NCBI RefSeq assembly: GCF_900116905.1
Contig: NZ_FPCG01000003.1
Location: 186,001 to 250,000, forward strand
DNA length: 64,000 bases
Source of the DNA: Micrococcus terreus
GTDB lineage: Bacteria; Actinomycetota; Actinomycetes; Actinomycetales; Micrococcaceae
Direction of reading: 5' to 3'
In this document: positions 1 to 11,842 of the stretch, piece by piece
Position numbering within the stretch: the first letter of the stretch is position 1
Layout of the letters: each line of letters opens with the position of its first letter
The notes under the pieces: model-generated
Database searches by the model: none
What the model saw: only the letters and a program-made list of their open reading frames with translations
Told to the model about the DNA's origin: nothing
Program-made: the position numbers and the translations under genes

Positions 1-1
1 G

Positions 2-352
2 GTGGCGCACGCCTGGTCAGGGGTGCTCGGCGTCCCGCGGGACTGGCGGCCCACCGTCAACTATGACCCCACCACGGGGCACGGCCACGCCGGGGGCTAT
101 GTGGGCACAGGAGTGACCGCCACGAACCTGGCCGGACGCACGCTGGCCGACCTGGTCCTGGGACAGGACACCGCCCGGACGCGGCACCCCTGGGTGTGCC
201 ACACCGTGCGCCGGTGGGAGCCCGAACCCCTGCGCTACGCCGGCGTCCACGGGCTGTACCGCGCCTACCACCTGGCGGACGCGCGCGAGTCAGCGGGACG
301 GCCCAGCACCCACCCGCTGGCCACCCTGGCCGACCTGATCAGCGGGCGGTGA
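2..352 (+). CDS. C-terminal part of a FAD-dependent amine oxidoreductase (cut by the window edge)
   Basis: Only the last 116 codons are present; the 5' part lies outside the window, so the GTG at position 2 is not a real start. The segment with WSGVLGVPRDWRP, the glycine-rich GGYVGTGV and NLAGRTLADLVLG is the typical C-terminal FAD-contacting end of DAO-fold oxidoreductases of the gamma-glutamylputrescine oxidase type. These oxidise primary or secondary amines with release of H2O2. The neighbouring aminotransferases, semialdehyde dehydrogenase and polyamine importer fit a role in amine catabolism. The exact substrate cannot be read from this fragment. A copy of the dispersed CCGTCGTCGGGAATC repeat starts 4 bases after the stop codon. 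Confidence 0.75.
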   Translation: MAHAWSGVLGVPRDWRPTVNYDPTTGHGHAGGYVGTGVTATNLAGRTLADLVLGQDTARTRHPWVCHTVRRWEPEPLRYAGVHGLYRAYHLADARESAGRPSTHPLATLADLISGR

Positions 353-356
353 GGGG

Positions 357-371
357 CCGTCGTCGGGAATC
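357..371 (+). repeat. Dispersed 15-mer repeat, perfect copy
   Basis: Exact CCGTCGTCGGGAATC lying just after the stop of the FAD oxidoreductase. Positions 348-369 are a 22-base unit that is identical, inverted, to 40433-40454; here the unit includes the TGA stop codon. Confidence 0.8.
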
Positions 372-409
372 TCTGGCCGGGTGACCTGACGCGACGGTGA
401 CCCTGCCGC

Positions 410-1765
410 TCAGCCCTGCACCGCGCGGTCAGCGACCTCCAGAGCCTGGTCCAGGATGTCCAGTCCCTGGCGGACCACCTCGTCCGGGGTGTTCAGCGGC
501 GGAGTCAGGTGCAGGCGGTTCTCGGCCACGAACGGCAGCAGCCCCAGCTTCTTGCACTCGGCCACCAGCTCGCCGATGTCCAGGGGCTCCTTGGTGGTGC
601 GGTCCTGGACCAGTTCCACCGCCCAGAAGGCGCCCAGACCGCGCACATCCCCCACCGAGGGGTGACGGTCCTTGAGCTCCTGCAGGCGGGGGCCGAAGAT
701 CTCGGTGCCCAGCCGGGCCGCGTTCTCCACCATCCCCTCCTCCTGCATGGCGGTGATGGTGGCCACGGCCGCCGCACAGGCCAGCGGGTGGCCGGAGTAG
801 GTCAGTCCGCCGGGGTAGGGGGTCTCGGCGAAGGTCTGGTAGACCTCGTCCGAGATCGCCACGCCGCCCAGCGGGACGTAGCCGGAGTTCACGCCCTTGG
901 CGAAGGTGAGCAGGTCCGGCTCCACACCCCAGTGGTCCACGCCGAACCAGCGGCCGGTCCGGCCGAAGCCGGCCATGACCTCGTCGGCGATGAACAGGAT
1001 CCCGTGCCGGCGGGTCAGCTCCCGCACGCCCTCCAGGTACCCCGCCGGGGGGACGAAGATGCCAGCGGTGCCGGGGACTGACTCCAGGATCACGGCGGCG
1101 ATCGTGGACGGACCCTCCAGGGTGATGACCTGCTCCAGGTGCTCGAGCGCGCGCTGGCCCTCCTGCGCGTCATCCTCCGCATGGAAGCTGCTGCGGTAGG
1201 TGAACGGCGGCAGGAAGTGTGCAGTGCCTGCGGCCGCCCGGTCCACCGGGATGCGGCGGGCACCGCCGGTGATGTTGATCGCCAGGTCGGTCCCGCCGTG
1301 GTAGGAGCGGTACGCGGAGAGGATCTTGGTCTTGCCGGTGTGCACGCGGGCCATGCGCACGGCGTGCTCCACCGCGTCCGCGCCGCCGTTGGTGAAGAAG
1401 ACGTGGTTCAGATCCCCGGGCGTCAGGTCGCTGATCAGCCGGGCCGCCTCCGACCGGGCGTCGTTGACGTGCGCCGGGGCGATGGTGGCGATCCGCGCGG
1501 CCTGCTCCTGGATGGCCGCCACCACCGCCGGGTGGCCGTGCCCGATGTTCGTGTTGACCATCTGGGAGGAGAAGTCGATCAGCTTCCGCCCCTCGCCGTC
1601 CCAGACGTGCGGCCCCTCGGTCTTGACCACGGTCATCGGATCCAGGCTGGCCTGCGCGCTCCACGAGTGGAAGACGTGCGCACGGTCCAGGTCGCGGGCC
1701 TTGCGTCCGGCGGAGAGCAGCTCCTCGCCGATCTCGGGGTCAGGGGTGATGGGCTCGATGCTCAT
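410..1765 (-). CDS. Class III PLP aminotransferase (beta-alanine/taurine:pyruvate type)
   Basis: A 451-residue fold-type I aminotransferase that moves an omega-amino group to a keto acid. The PLP phosphate region FTNGGADAVE (about 124-133), the ring-nitrogen aspartate in ADEVMAGFGRTG (Asp261) and the Schiff-base lysine in TFAKGVNSGY (Lys290) are all present. I chose the ATG at 1765 because an AAGGAGAG ribosome site sits a few bases upstream; an in-frame ATG at 1795 lacks this. The next gene upstream on the same strand encodes a (methyl)malonate-semialdehyde dehydrogenase. The pair therefore fits beta-alanine to malonate semialdehyde to acetyl-CoA. GABA or taurine remain possible substrates, because substrate specificity in this family is not readable from motifs. 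Confidence 0.85.
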   Translation of the reverse strand: MSIEPITPDPEIGEELLSAGRKARDLDRAHVFHSWSAQASLDPMTVVKTEGPHVWDGEGRKLIDFSSQMVNTNIGHGHPAVVAAIQEQAARIATIAPAHVNDARSEAARLISDLTPGDLNHVFFTNGGADAVEHAVRMARVHTGKTKILSAYRSYHGGTDLAINITGGARRIPVDRAAAGTAHFLPPFTYRSSFHAEDDAQEGQRALEHLEQVITLEGPSTIAAVILESVPGTAGIFVPPAGYLEGVRELTRRHGILFIADEVMAGFGRTGRWFGVDHWGVEPDLLTFAKGVNSGYVPLGGVAISDEVYQTFAETPYPGGLTYSGHPLACAAAVATITAMQEEGMVENAARLGTEIFGPRLQELKDRHPSVGDVRGLGAFWAVELVQDRTTKEPLDIGELVAECKKLGLLPFVAENRLHLTPPLNTPDEVVRQGLDILDQALEVADRAVQG

Positions 1766-1852
1766 GATCTCTCCTTGGCGGTCGTTGCTGACCACTGTGC
1801 CAGACCGGCACGCGGACGGACAGGGACGGGATGGTGCAGGTGCAGCGTGGGG

Positions 1853-3346
<1,494 letters not shown>

Positions 3347-3443
3347 GGAGTGTGTCCTCTCGTCGGCAGGGCTGGGGGCACTGCGCCTCGGGTGCGTAGG
3401 CGTTCTTCCTCCATGCTGGAGGCAGACCACGACGACGGCCAGA

Positions 3444-3454
3444 GACACAGTGTC
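3444..3454. promoter_or_regulatory. Distal operator, GACACAGTGTC palindrome
   Basis: Perfect 11-base palindrome centred on 3449 in the mmsA/pucR divergent intergenic region. An identical one is centred on 3481, 32 bp away, about three helical turns, so a dimeric or tetrameric regulator could bind both on one face. Assignment to PucR is inferred from position. Confidence 0.65.
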
Positions 3455-3473
3455 ACGTTCGGCTGGCTGATCT

Positions 3474-3488
3474 CTGACACAGTGTCAG
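3474..3488. promoter_or_regulatory. Proximal operator CTGACACAGTGTCAG
   Basis: Perfect 15-base palindrome containing the same GACACAGTGTC core as 3444-3454. It ends 9 bases before the likely -10 box TACACT (3497-3502) of the pucR gene, so binding would cover the -35 region and allow autoregulation as well as control of mmsA. Confidence 0.7.
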
Positions 3489-3496
3489 ATCAGAGC

Positions 3497-3502
3497 TACA
3501 CT
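3497..3502 (+). promoter_or_regulatory. -10 box TACACT for leaderless pucR mRNA
   Basis: TACACT lies 6 bases before the GTG at 3509, which has no Shine-Dalgarno sequence. Transcription would begin at or next to the start codon. Confidence 0.55.
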
Positions 3503-3508
3503 GGCGCC

Positions 3509-5158
3509 GTGACCGCTCCCCGTGCGCCTGAACCGATGCCCCGTGCGGCCCTGATCCTGGACGAGATCCTCACCATGGAGGCGTTCCAGGCCGGCGCCCC
3601 CGAACTGATCTCCGCAGCGCGGCCTGTGGCGGAGCGCTCGGACCCCGTCCCCGTGCGGTGGATCCACGTGGCCGAGACCCTGGAGGCCACCACCCTGCTG
3701 GAGGGCGGGGAGTTCGTGCTGTCCACCGGGCGACTGCTGGACGGACCGGCCTCCGCCGAGGAGGGGGTGCGCGAGGCCGAGCGGATGCTGGACGAGCTGG
3801 AGGCCGCGCAGGTGGCCGCCGTGGCGGTGGAGGTCCTGCCTGAACGTGAGGAGGTGGCTCGGGCGCTGGCGCAGGCGGCCGCACACCGGAGCCTGCCCGT
3901 CTATCGGCTCAGCCGTCAGGTCAGGTTCGTGGCCATCACCCAGGAGGTGCACCGCCGGATCTCCGAGCGTCAGCTCGAACAGCTCACCACCGACCGGCGC
4001 ATTCATGACGTCTTCACCGACCTCTCCCTGGAAGCCGCACCGGCTCCGCGCATCGTGGAGGAGGCGGGGAAGCTGTTGGGCACCCGGGTGCACTGGCATC
4101 GAGACGCCGGGGGGCCGTCGTCGGGAATCCGAGACGGGGGACCGGCGGTCCCGCAGGTGCCGGTGATGGTGGCCGGCGAGCCTGCGGGAGTGCTGGCCGT
4201 GGAGGTGCCGGAACGGGGGCCGGTGCCGCCGCGGGAGCTGTGCTCCACCGTGTTGGAGCGCGCCGCCCAGGCGGTGGCCCTGGGCCTGCTGACCGAGCGC
4301 AGCCGCCAGGACCAGGCGCGGCAGGCCGAGTCCACCCTGCTGCACGAGCTGCGCCGGCCCTGGCATCTGGAGGAGGACGAGGCCCTGCGGCGGGCGCGGG
4401 CTCTGGGGATCGGGGTGGTGCGCGGCCGGCCGGAGGACGGTCCGGTCCCGGCGGCGTGGGTCCCGGTGGTGCTGCGGTGGGATGCCGGACGGCGCACGGA
4501 CCGGGAGGTGCTGGACGCGATGACCTGGTCGCTGCGCCAGGCGCGGACCACGGCGCTGGCCGGCCGGCTGAACGCCGCCGGACTGGCCCTGCTGATCCCG
4601 GTGGCCGCACGGGCCCTGGAGGGATCGGTCCTGGAACGGGTGCTGGGCGGAGTGCGTCGACGTCTCGGCGCGGAGGCGGGGTCGGTGGCCGGCGCCGGAC
4701 CTGCCGAGCCACTGCTGCTGACCGCGGCGGCGCGACTGGACGAGGCGGCCATGGTGGCCGAGGCGGCGGAGGCGCTCGGGTCCGCGCCGGGCCTCGGGCC
4801 GGTGGGCGGAGACGATGCCAGGGCCGGTGCGCGGCGGACCTACTACCGGGCACGGGATGTCCGACTGCGCGGACTGTTGGCCTCGTTGCGCGGGGATGAA
4901 CGGGTGCGTCGGTTCGCCGCGGCCGAACTGGAGCCGGTGCTGGGACCGGATCGGGCCACGGACCTCGAGCTGCTCGAGCGACTGCTCGCCAGCGGCGGCA
5001 ACAAGAGCGCCCTGGCGCAGAGCCTGAACGTGTCCCGCCCGGCCCTCTATGCCCGGCTGGCGCGGCTCCAGCGCAGGCTCGGGGTGTCCCTGGAGGACCC
5101 TGAGTCGCTGGCCTCGCTGCAGGTGGCCCTGCTGGTGCACCGGCTGCACGCGGACTGA
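3509..5158 (+). CDS. PucR-family transcriptional regulator
   Basis: A 549-residue regulator. The N-terminal purine-catabolism (PucR) domain spans about residues 10-140, a variable GGDEF-like middle follows, and the C-terminal PucR helix-turn-helix reads GNKSALAQSLNVSRPALYARL near residues 500-520. Family members activate amine, purine or GABA catabolic genes in response to a ligand. I chose the GTG at 3509 because a -10 box is 6 bases upstream (leaderless start); ATG 3536 is the alternative. The gene is divergent from mmsA over two identical palindromes, so it probably controls the semialdehyde/aminotransferase operon. A perfect dispersed repeat (4115-4129) encodes PSSGI in the linker after the first domain. 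A much longer open frame upstream is antisense to mmsA and not real. Confidence 0.88.
   Translation: MTAPRAPEPMPRAALILDEILTMEAFQAGAPELISAARPVAERSDPVPVRWIHVAETLEATTLLEGGEFVLSTGRLLDGPASAEEGVREAERMLDELEAAQVAAVAVEVLPEREEVARALAQAAAHRSLPVYRLSRQVRFVAITQEVHRRISERQLEQLTTDRRIHDVFTDLSLEAAPAPRIVEEAGKLLGTRVHWHRDAGGPSSGIRDGGPAVPQVPVMVAGEPAGVLAVEVPERGPVPPRELCSTVLERAAQAVALGLLTERSRQDQARQAESTLLHELRRPWHLEEDEALRRARALGIGVVRGRPEDGPVPAAWVPVVLRWDAGRRTDREVLDAMTWSLRQARTTALAGRLNAAGLALLIPVAARALEGSVLERVLGGVRRRLGAEAGSVAGAGPAEPLLLTAAARLDEAAMVAEAAEALGSAPGLGPVGGDDARAGARRTYYRARDVRLRGLLASLRGDERVRRFAAAELEPVLGPDRATDLELLERLLASGGNKSALAQSLNVSRPALYARLARLQRRLGVSLEDPESLASLQVALLVHRLHAD
4115..4129 (+). repeat. Dispersed 15-mer repeat, perfect copy inside pucR
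   Basis: Exact CCGTCGTCGGGAATC, read in frame as part of GPSSGIR in a proline/glycine-rich linker of the PucR protein. Confidence 0.8.
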
Positions 5159-5198
5159 CCCGGTCCGTCCGCGTGCCGCCGGTGGACAGCAGCCTCGA

Positions 5199-6593
5199 TC
5201 AGAGCCGGTTCGAGGCTTCGGTGAGCACCCCGCGCAGGATCTGCTCGATCTCGTCGAACTCGCCCTGGCCGATGGTCAGCGCGGGGGAGAGCTGGATGAC
5301 CGGGTCGCCGCGGTCGTCGGCGCGGCAGTACAGTCCGGCGTCCCACAGCTTGGGGGTGACGAAGTCGCGCAGCAGGCTGTCGGCCTCCTCGCCCTCGAAG
5401 GTCTCCTTGGTGACCTTGTCCTTGACCAGCTCGATCCCGAAGAAGTAGCCGGCGCCGCGCACATCGCCCACGATCGGCAGATCCAGCAGCTTCTCCAGGG
5501 TGGCCCGGAACGCGTCGGTGTTCTCGTGCACGCGCTGGTTCAGTCCCTCGCGCTCCATCAGGTCCAGGTTGGCCATGGCCACCGCGGCCGAGACCGGATG
5601 TCCGCCGAAGGTGTAGCCGTGGTAGAACGTGGCGTCCTTGCCGAAGGGCTCGAACAGGCGCTCGGAGGCGATCATCGCGCCGATCGGGGCGTAGCCGGAG
5701 GTCATGCCCTTGGCGCAGGTGATGATGTCCGGCACGTAGCCGAAGTCGTTGCAGGCGAACATCTCGCCCACGCGCCCGAACGCACAGATCACCTCGTCGG
5801 AGACCAGCAGCACGTCGTACTCGTCGCAGATCTCGCGCACCCGCTGGAAGTACCCCTCGGGCGGCGGGAAGCAGCCGCCGGCGTTCTGGACCGGCTCGAG
5901 GAACACGGCCGCCACGGTCTCCGGACCCTCGAACTCGATCGCCTCCCGGATCCGTTCCGCAGCCCAGAGACCGAAGTCCTTCTCGTTGTCCGCGCAGAAC
6001 TCCGGTGCCCGGTAGAAGTTGGTGTTGGGCACCCGGAACCCGCCCGGGGTCAGCGGTTCGAACTGCTGCTTCAGATCGGGGATGCCGGTGATGGACAGGG
6101 CGCCCTGCGGCGTGCCGTGGTAGGCCACCGCGCGGGAGATGACCTTGTGCTTCATCGGCTTGCCCACCTCCTTGAAGTAGTTCTTCGCCAGCTTCCACGC
6201 CGACTCCACGGCCTCGCCGCCGCCGGTGGTGAAGAACACCCGGTTCAGGTCGCCCGGCGCGTAGGCGGCCAGCCGTTCGGCCAGGTCGATCGCCGGTGCG
6301 TGGGAGTAGGACCACAGGGGCATGAAGGCCAGCTCGCGCATCTGCCGTGCGGCGGCCTCGGCCAGCTCCTCCCGGCCGTGTCCCACCTGTGTGGTGAAGA
6401 GCCCGGCGAGGCCGTCGATGTACCCCTTTCCGGCGTCGTCGTAGATCATGTGGCCCTCACCGCGCACGATCATCGGCACGTTCGCGCCGCGCTGGATCGG
6501 CCCCATGGCGGTCATGTGCATCCACAGGTGGTCACGGGCGGCGTCCTGGCGGGAGGTGCCGGCGGGCGTGGTGGCGTAGCTGTTCTCGGTCAT
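5199..6593 (-). CDS. Class III aminotransferase (putrescine/diamine:pyruvate type)
   Basis: A 464-residue PLP enzyme with FFTTGGGEAVESAW (about 120-133), the PLP aspartate in VSDEVICAFGR (Asp266) and the Schiff-base lysine in ITCAKGMTSGY (Lys295). Length and motifs match the SpuC/omega-aminotransferase group, which transaminates putrescine, spermidine-derived aldehydes or beta-alanine with pyruvate. Its start overlaps the stop of the upstream Lrp-type regulator by 4 bp (ATGA), so the two are translationally coupled. It lies beside the polyamine importer, which makes a diamine the best guess. It is convergent with pucR and differs clearly from the class III enzyme at 410-1765, so the two probably act at different steps. 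Confidence 0.87.
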   Translation of the reverse strand: MTENSYATTPAGTSRQDAARDHLWMHMTAMGPIQRGANVPMIVRGEGHMIYDDAGKGYIDGLAGLFTTQVGHGREELAEAAARQMRELAFMPLWSYSHAPAIDLAERLAAYAPGDLNRVFFTTGGGEAVESAWKLAKNYFKEVGKPMKHKVISRAVAYHGTPQGALSITGIPDLKQQFEPLTPGGFRVPNTNFYRAPEFCADNEKDFGLWAAERIREAIEFEGPETVAAVFLEPVQNAGGCFPPPEGYFQRVREICDEYDVLLVSDEVICAFGRVGEMFACNDFGYVPDIITCAKGMTSGYAPIGAMIASERLFEPFGKDATFYHGYTFGGHPVSAAVAMANLDLMEREGLNQRVHENTDAFRATLEKLLDLPIVGDVRGAGYFFGIELVKDKVTKETFEGEEADSLLRDFVTPKLWDAGLYCRADDRGDPVIQLSPALTIGQGEFDEIEQILRGVLTEASNRL

Positions 6594-7087
6594 CGTGTTC
6601 CCCAGTCGTATTCCTGTTTGCGCAGTGAGAGATAGGTCAGTGTGTCGGTCTCGACCACGCCGTCGGTGGCGCGGATCGTGGTGAGGACGTCGAGCAGGTG
6701 CTGGTCGTCCTCGCAGACGACCTCCAGCAGCACGTCCCAGCGCCCGGCCACCACCACGCAGTAGTCCACTTCGGGGATGGCGGCGAGGCGGTCGGCGGTC
6801 TCAGTCAGGTCCGGTCCGGTCTTGACATGGACCATGGCCTGACGCGGGAACCCCAGCTGCATGGGGTTGGTGACGGCCACGATCTTGACCACCTGGTCGT
6901 TGAGCAGGCGGGTCATCCGCTGGCGGACCGCCGCCTCGGAGAGGCCCACGGCCCGGCCGATCGCGGAGTACGAGCGCCGCCCGTCCTGCTGCAGCTGCTC
7001 GATGATCGCCTTGGCCCGCTCGTCCAGATGCGTGGGCTCGTGGGATTCCTGACCTGCAACGGCCAGGCTACGTGCCGGATCGGTCAT
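6590..7087 (-). CDS. Lrp/AsnC-family transcriptional regulator
   Basis: A 165-residue protein. An N-terminal helix-turn-helix (about 38-62, SYSAIGRAVGLSEAAVRQRM) is joined to an AsnC-type alpha-beta ligand-sensing domain (about 80-160). GGAGG sits just before the ATG at 7087. It is cotranscribed with the downstream aminotransferase (4-bp overlap) and divergent from the polyamine importer, with a 300-bp region between. It is therefore likely to sense an amino acid or amine and set both the transaminase and the importer. The target is inferred from gene order only. Confidence 0.9.
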   Translation of the reverse strand: MTDPARSLAVAGQESHEPTHLDERAKAIIEQLQQDGRRSYSAIGRAVGLSEAAVRQRMTRLLNDQVVKIVAVTNPMQLGFPRQAMVHVKTGPDLTETADRLAAIPEVDYCVVVAGRWDVLLEVVCEDDQHLLDVLTTIRATDGVVETDTLTYLSLRKQEYDWGTR

Positions 7088-7387
7088 CGGACCTCCGAAG
7101 GTTCTTCAGCGGCGGTGAGCAGGCGGGCCGGCTCCAGGACATCCCGACGACGACGCAACGGAATGCGATCTCCGTCACCCTTCGCGGGTGTCCCCATTGA
7201 ATCCTGAGCCAGAGGGGATTGCAAGAGACGGATTTCGAGGTGAAACAAGAATGTAACAACGAAAACCCTTGTGCCCTGATATGCCCTCTGACACACTCGT
7301 GTCCACACGAATGCTGGATTCGCACCGACACCCCGTGTGCCGCCCTCGGCCACGGACCGTCGTCCCCATCCGTCTCGAGGAGCCGTC
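7088..7387. promoter_or_regulatory. Divergent lrp / polyamine-importer control region
   Basis: This gene-free region carries the start signals of both divergent operons. Positions 7196-7300 are noticeably AT-richer than the surroundings (GAAACAAGAATGTAACAACG at 7240-7259), as expected for promoters and Lrp-type binding. I see no clear palindromic operator. The only ribosome sites I recognise are GGAGG before lrp and GAGGAG before the substrate-binding protein. Confidence 0.5.
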
Positions 7388-8674
7388 ATGTCCCGTCGTC
7401 ACACCGATCCCCGTCAGAACTCCGCAGCGCTGCGGCCAGGGCCGCAGGATCCGGCCGTCCAGGCCCTGGTCCGGCTCTCCCGCACAGCCTCGGGCTCACG
7501 GCTGAGCCGCCGTTCGCTGCTGGCCGGCGCCGGTGGCATGGGCGTGGCCTCCCTGCTGGCGGCCTGCGGCACCGGCGGCGGGACTACGCCCAGCGGTGCA
7601 GCCACCTCCTCGGCGGCGCTGACCGCGGCCACCGACGTCTCCGACACCGAGAAGACGGTGCGCTGGTCCAACTGGACCCTGTACCTGGACTACAACGACT
7701 CCGCCGGGAGCTACCCCACGCTCGAGGCCTTCCAGGAGGAGAGCGGGATCGATGTCTCCTACACCGAGGACATCGACTCCAACGACTCCTACTTCGGCAA
7801 GTACCAGAACCAGCTGGCCGGTGGACAGGACATCGGGGCGGACATCATCACCCTGACCGACTGGATGGCCGCGCGGCTGATCCGTCTGGGTTACGTCCAG
7901 GAGCTGGACAGTGCGAACATGCCGAACGCGAAGAACCTGCTGGCGAACTACCGCGACGTGGAATGGGATGCCGGTCGGAAGCACTCCCTGACCTGGCAGG
8001 GCGGCTTCACCGGTCTGGCCTGGACCAAGGCGGATGTCCCTCAGGGCCTGCGCACCCTGGACGACCTCTGGGATCCGCAGCTCAAGGGCCGCGTGGTGGT
8101 GCTGGACGAGATGCTGGACACCGTGGGCCTGCTGATGATGGCCGACGGCGTGGACATCTCCGGGGACTGGGGCGATGACGAGTTCGACACCGCCCTGGAG
8201 ACCCTGAAGAAGCACATCGCCAGCGGACAGATCCGCCAGGTCAAGGGCAACGCCTACAAGGAGGACCTGATCTCCGGGGACGCCCTGGCCGTGATCGGCT
8301 GGTCCGGGGACATCACCCAGCTGAACTTCGAGAACGGGGACCGGTGGGACTTCGCGCTGCCGGACTCCGGCGGCACCCTGTGGGCGGACAACCTGATGGT
8401 GCCCATGGGGGCCACCCACAAGAAGAACGCCGAGACGCTCTTCGACCACTACTACGACCCCGCCGTGGCCGCCGAGGTGGCCGCCTACGTCAACTACATC
8501 TGCCCGGTGGAGGGCGCCCGCGAGGAGATGGAGAAGACCGACCCCGAGCTGGCCGAGAACCCCATGATCTTCCCCACGGACGAGTACCTCTCCAAGGCCC
8601 GGGTCATGCGCTCGCTGACCCCCGAGGAGGACACCAAGTACAACCAGGCCTTCCAGCAGGCGATCGGCAACTGA
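7388..8674 (+). CDS. Polyamine ABC importer substrate-binding lipoprotein (PotD-like)
   Basis: A 428-residue extracytoplasmic binding protein for spermidine or putrescine. The N-terminus carries a twin-arginine motif (SRRSLL, 40-45), a hydrophobic stretch and a lipobox ending at Cys60 (LAAC), so it is probably Tat-exported and lipid-anchored. The body has PotD-family features such as KTVRWSNWTLYLDY and DIITLTDWMAARL. The ATG at 7388 follows GAGGAG; an upstream in-frame start at 7337 would add 17 residues without a ribosome site. It is the first gene of a four-gene operon with the ATPase and two permeases. Confidence 0.9.
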   Translation: MSRRHTDPRQNSAALRPGPQDPAVQALVRLSRTASGSRLSRRSLLAGAGGMGVASLLAACGTGGGTTPSGAATSSAALTAATDVSDTEKTVRWSNWTLYLDYNDSAGSYPTLEAFQEESGIDVSYTEDIDSNDSYFGKYQNQLAGGQDIGADIITLTDWMAARLIRLGYVQELDSANMPNAKNLLANYRDVEWDAGRKHSLTWQGGFTGLAWTKADVPQGLRTLDDLWDPQLKGRVVVLDEMLDTVGLLMMADGVDISGDWGDDEFDTALETLKKHIASGQIRQVKGNAYKEDLISGDALAVIGWSGDITQLNFENGDRWDFALPDSGGTLWADNLMVPMGATHKKNAETLFDHYYDPAVAAEVAAYVNYICPVEGAREEMEKTDPELAENPMIFPTDEYLSKARVMRSLTPEEDTKYNQAFQQAIGN

Positions 8675-8677
8675 TCC

Positions 8678-9876
<1,199 letters not shown>

Positions 9877-9880
<4 letters not shown>

Positions 9881-10860
9881 GTGCGGGCACCGAGACCCGC
9901 GCCTTGGCGCGCGTAGCCCAGGCCCAGGCCGCCTCGCCGCAGCCAGGCGAAGGCGGTTCCCGACGGCGGCGGAAGACCAACGCAGTCACCGAGCCTGAAG
10001 GGCGGCGCGGCAAGGCCGGCTACGGTCTGGTCAGTCCCGGACTGATCTACCTGCTGCTGTTCTTCATCCTCCCGGTCTTCACCCTGCTGGCCACGTCCCT
10101 GTACGTGAAGCCGCCCGGAGCCGATGTGGGCCAGTTCGCCCCGGCACTGGAGTTCGGCAACTACGCGGTGGTGCTGGGCGGCTACTGGACGGAGCTGCTG
10201 CGCTCCTTCTGGTTCGCGCTGCTGGCCACGGTCCTGTGCCTGGTGATCGGCTATCCCATGGCCTACCTGATCGCGGTCCGCCTGCGGGGGCATGCCTTCC
10301 TGCAGGGTCTGCTGCTGGTGCTGCTGATCGCCCCGTTCTTCACCTCCTTCGTGCTGCGCACCCAGGCGTGGAAGCAGATCCTGGCAGACCAGGGATTCGT
10401 GGTGCAGACGCTCAAGACGCTGAACCTGATGCCGGACGGGGCCTCGCTGACCACCACCTCGGTGGCCGTGGTGGCCGGTCTGACGTACAACTTCCTGCCC
10501 TTCATGGTGCTGCCGATCTACGCCAACCTGCAGGGGCTGGACAGCCGCCTGCTCGAGGCCGGGCAGGACCTGTACGCCAACGGGGTCACCACCTTCCGCA
10601 CGGTCACCTTCCCGATGTCCATGCCGGGCGTGCTCGCCGGGACGCTGCTGACCTTCATCCCCGCCTCAGGCGACTTCGTCAACGCCGCGATCCTGGGCAA
10701 CAACCGCAACACCACGATGATCGGACAGGTCATCGAGTCCAAGTTCATGCGGGTGCTGGACTACCCCGGCGCCGCGGCCCTGTCCTTCATCCTCATGGTG
10801 GCCATCCTGATCCTGGTCACCCTGTACGTCCGCCGCTTCGGCACACGGGACCTGGTGTGA
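9877..10860 (+). CDS. Polyamine ABC importer permease (PotB-like)
   Basis: A 327-residue inner-membrane permease with about six hydrophobic helices after an arginine-rich cytoplasmic N-terminus of about 45 residues. The EAGQDLYANGVTTFRTVTFP segment is the EAA loop that docks onto the ATPase. The ATG overlaps the ATPase stop (ATGA). Confidence 0.92.
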
Positions 10861-10895
10861 GTCCGATGCCCGCCTCGACCTCAGGAGCAGAGACC

Positions 10896-11771
10896 ATGAG
10901 CAGCCAAACCCGGCAGCGGAGCCAGACGAGTCCGTCCACGAGCGTGCGGCCGGACTCCGGAGGCGCCCGGTTCGGCCGGATCCTGGGCCGCTGGGCCATC
11001 CCCGTGCTCGGCGGACTGGCCTTCGTCTACCTGCTGGTGCCGATCGTCTACATCTTCGTGTTCTCCTTCAACCAGCCCGCCCGCACGAACCTGACCTGGC
11101 GCGGCTTCACCTGGGAGAACTGGCAGAACCCGTGCGGTGCGCCCGGCGTCTGCGAGTCCGTCCAGCGCTCGCTGCAGATCGGCCTGACCGCCACGGCGAT
11201 CGCCCTGGTGCTGGGCACCCTGCTGGCGTACGGACTGGCCCGCTACGCCTTCCGGTTCCGGGACGCCGCCGGGTTCCTGATCTTCCTGCCCCTGGCCACC
11301 CCCGAGGTGGTGCTGGGCGCCTCGCTGCTGGCCCTGTTCCTGAACGTGGGCATGCAGCTGGGCTTCTGGAGCGTGGTGCTGGCCCATGTGATGTTCTGCA
11401 TGTCCTTCGTGGTGGTCACCATCCGCTCCCGGGTGGCCACCCTGGACCCGCGGCTGGAGGAGGCCGGCCGGGACCTGTACGGATCGCCGTTCCAGGTGTT
11501 CCTGCGGGTGACCCTGCCCCAGTTGGTCCCGGGGATCCTGGCCGCCGGTCTGCTCTCCTTCGCCATGAGCTTCGATGACTTCATCATCACCAATTTCAAC
11601 TCCGGCACCTTGGAGACCTTCCCCAAGTTCGTCTACGTGGCGGCGGCCAGAGGCATTCCCGCGGAGGCCAATGTCATCGGTTCAGCGATGTTCCTCATCG
11701 CACTGCTGGTGGTCGTGGTGATGCAGATCGTGTCCTGGCAGCGGCGTCGGCGACTGATGTCTGCGCGCTGA
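10896..11771 (+). CDS. Polyamine ABC importer permease (PotC-like)
   Basis: A 291-residue second permease subunit with about six membrane helices and the EAA loop EEAGRDLYGSPFQVFLRVTL. I chose the ATG at 10896 because AGGAG lies 8 bases upstream; the ATG at 10866 is in frame but has no ribosome site. It ends the importer operon; no strong terminator follows. Confidence 0.92.
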   Translation: MSSQTRQRSQTSPSTSVRPDSGGARFGRILGRWAIPVLGGLAFVYLLVPIVYIFVFSFNQPARTNLTWRGFTWENWQNPCGAPGVCESVQRSLQIGLTATAIALVLGTLLAYGLARYAFRFRDAAGFLIFLPLATPEVVLGASLLALFLNVGMQLGFWSVVLAHVMFCMSFVVVTIRSRVATLDPRLEEAGRDLYGSPFQVFLRVTLPQLVPGILAAGLLSFAMSFDDFIITNFNSGTLETFPKFVYVAAARGIPAEANVIGSAMFLIALLVVVVMQIVSWQRRRRLMSAR

Positions 11772-11842
11772 GGCACGAATGCGGCGAAAGTCTCGGTTCA
11801 GGTCTTCCCTTATCACGGCGCCCTGATGGAATACTGGTCCCC

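Noticed and set aside
7366-7377. Further copies of the dispersed motif (also near 7141, 9636, 17996, 20338, 22982, 24300, 27479, 35219, 52309)
   Set aside because: They share GTCGTCGGGA or less and have three or more mismatches to the 15-mer. Some may be decayed copies, but I did not count them.
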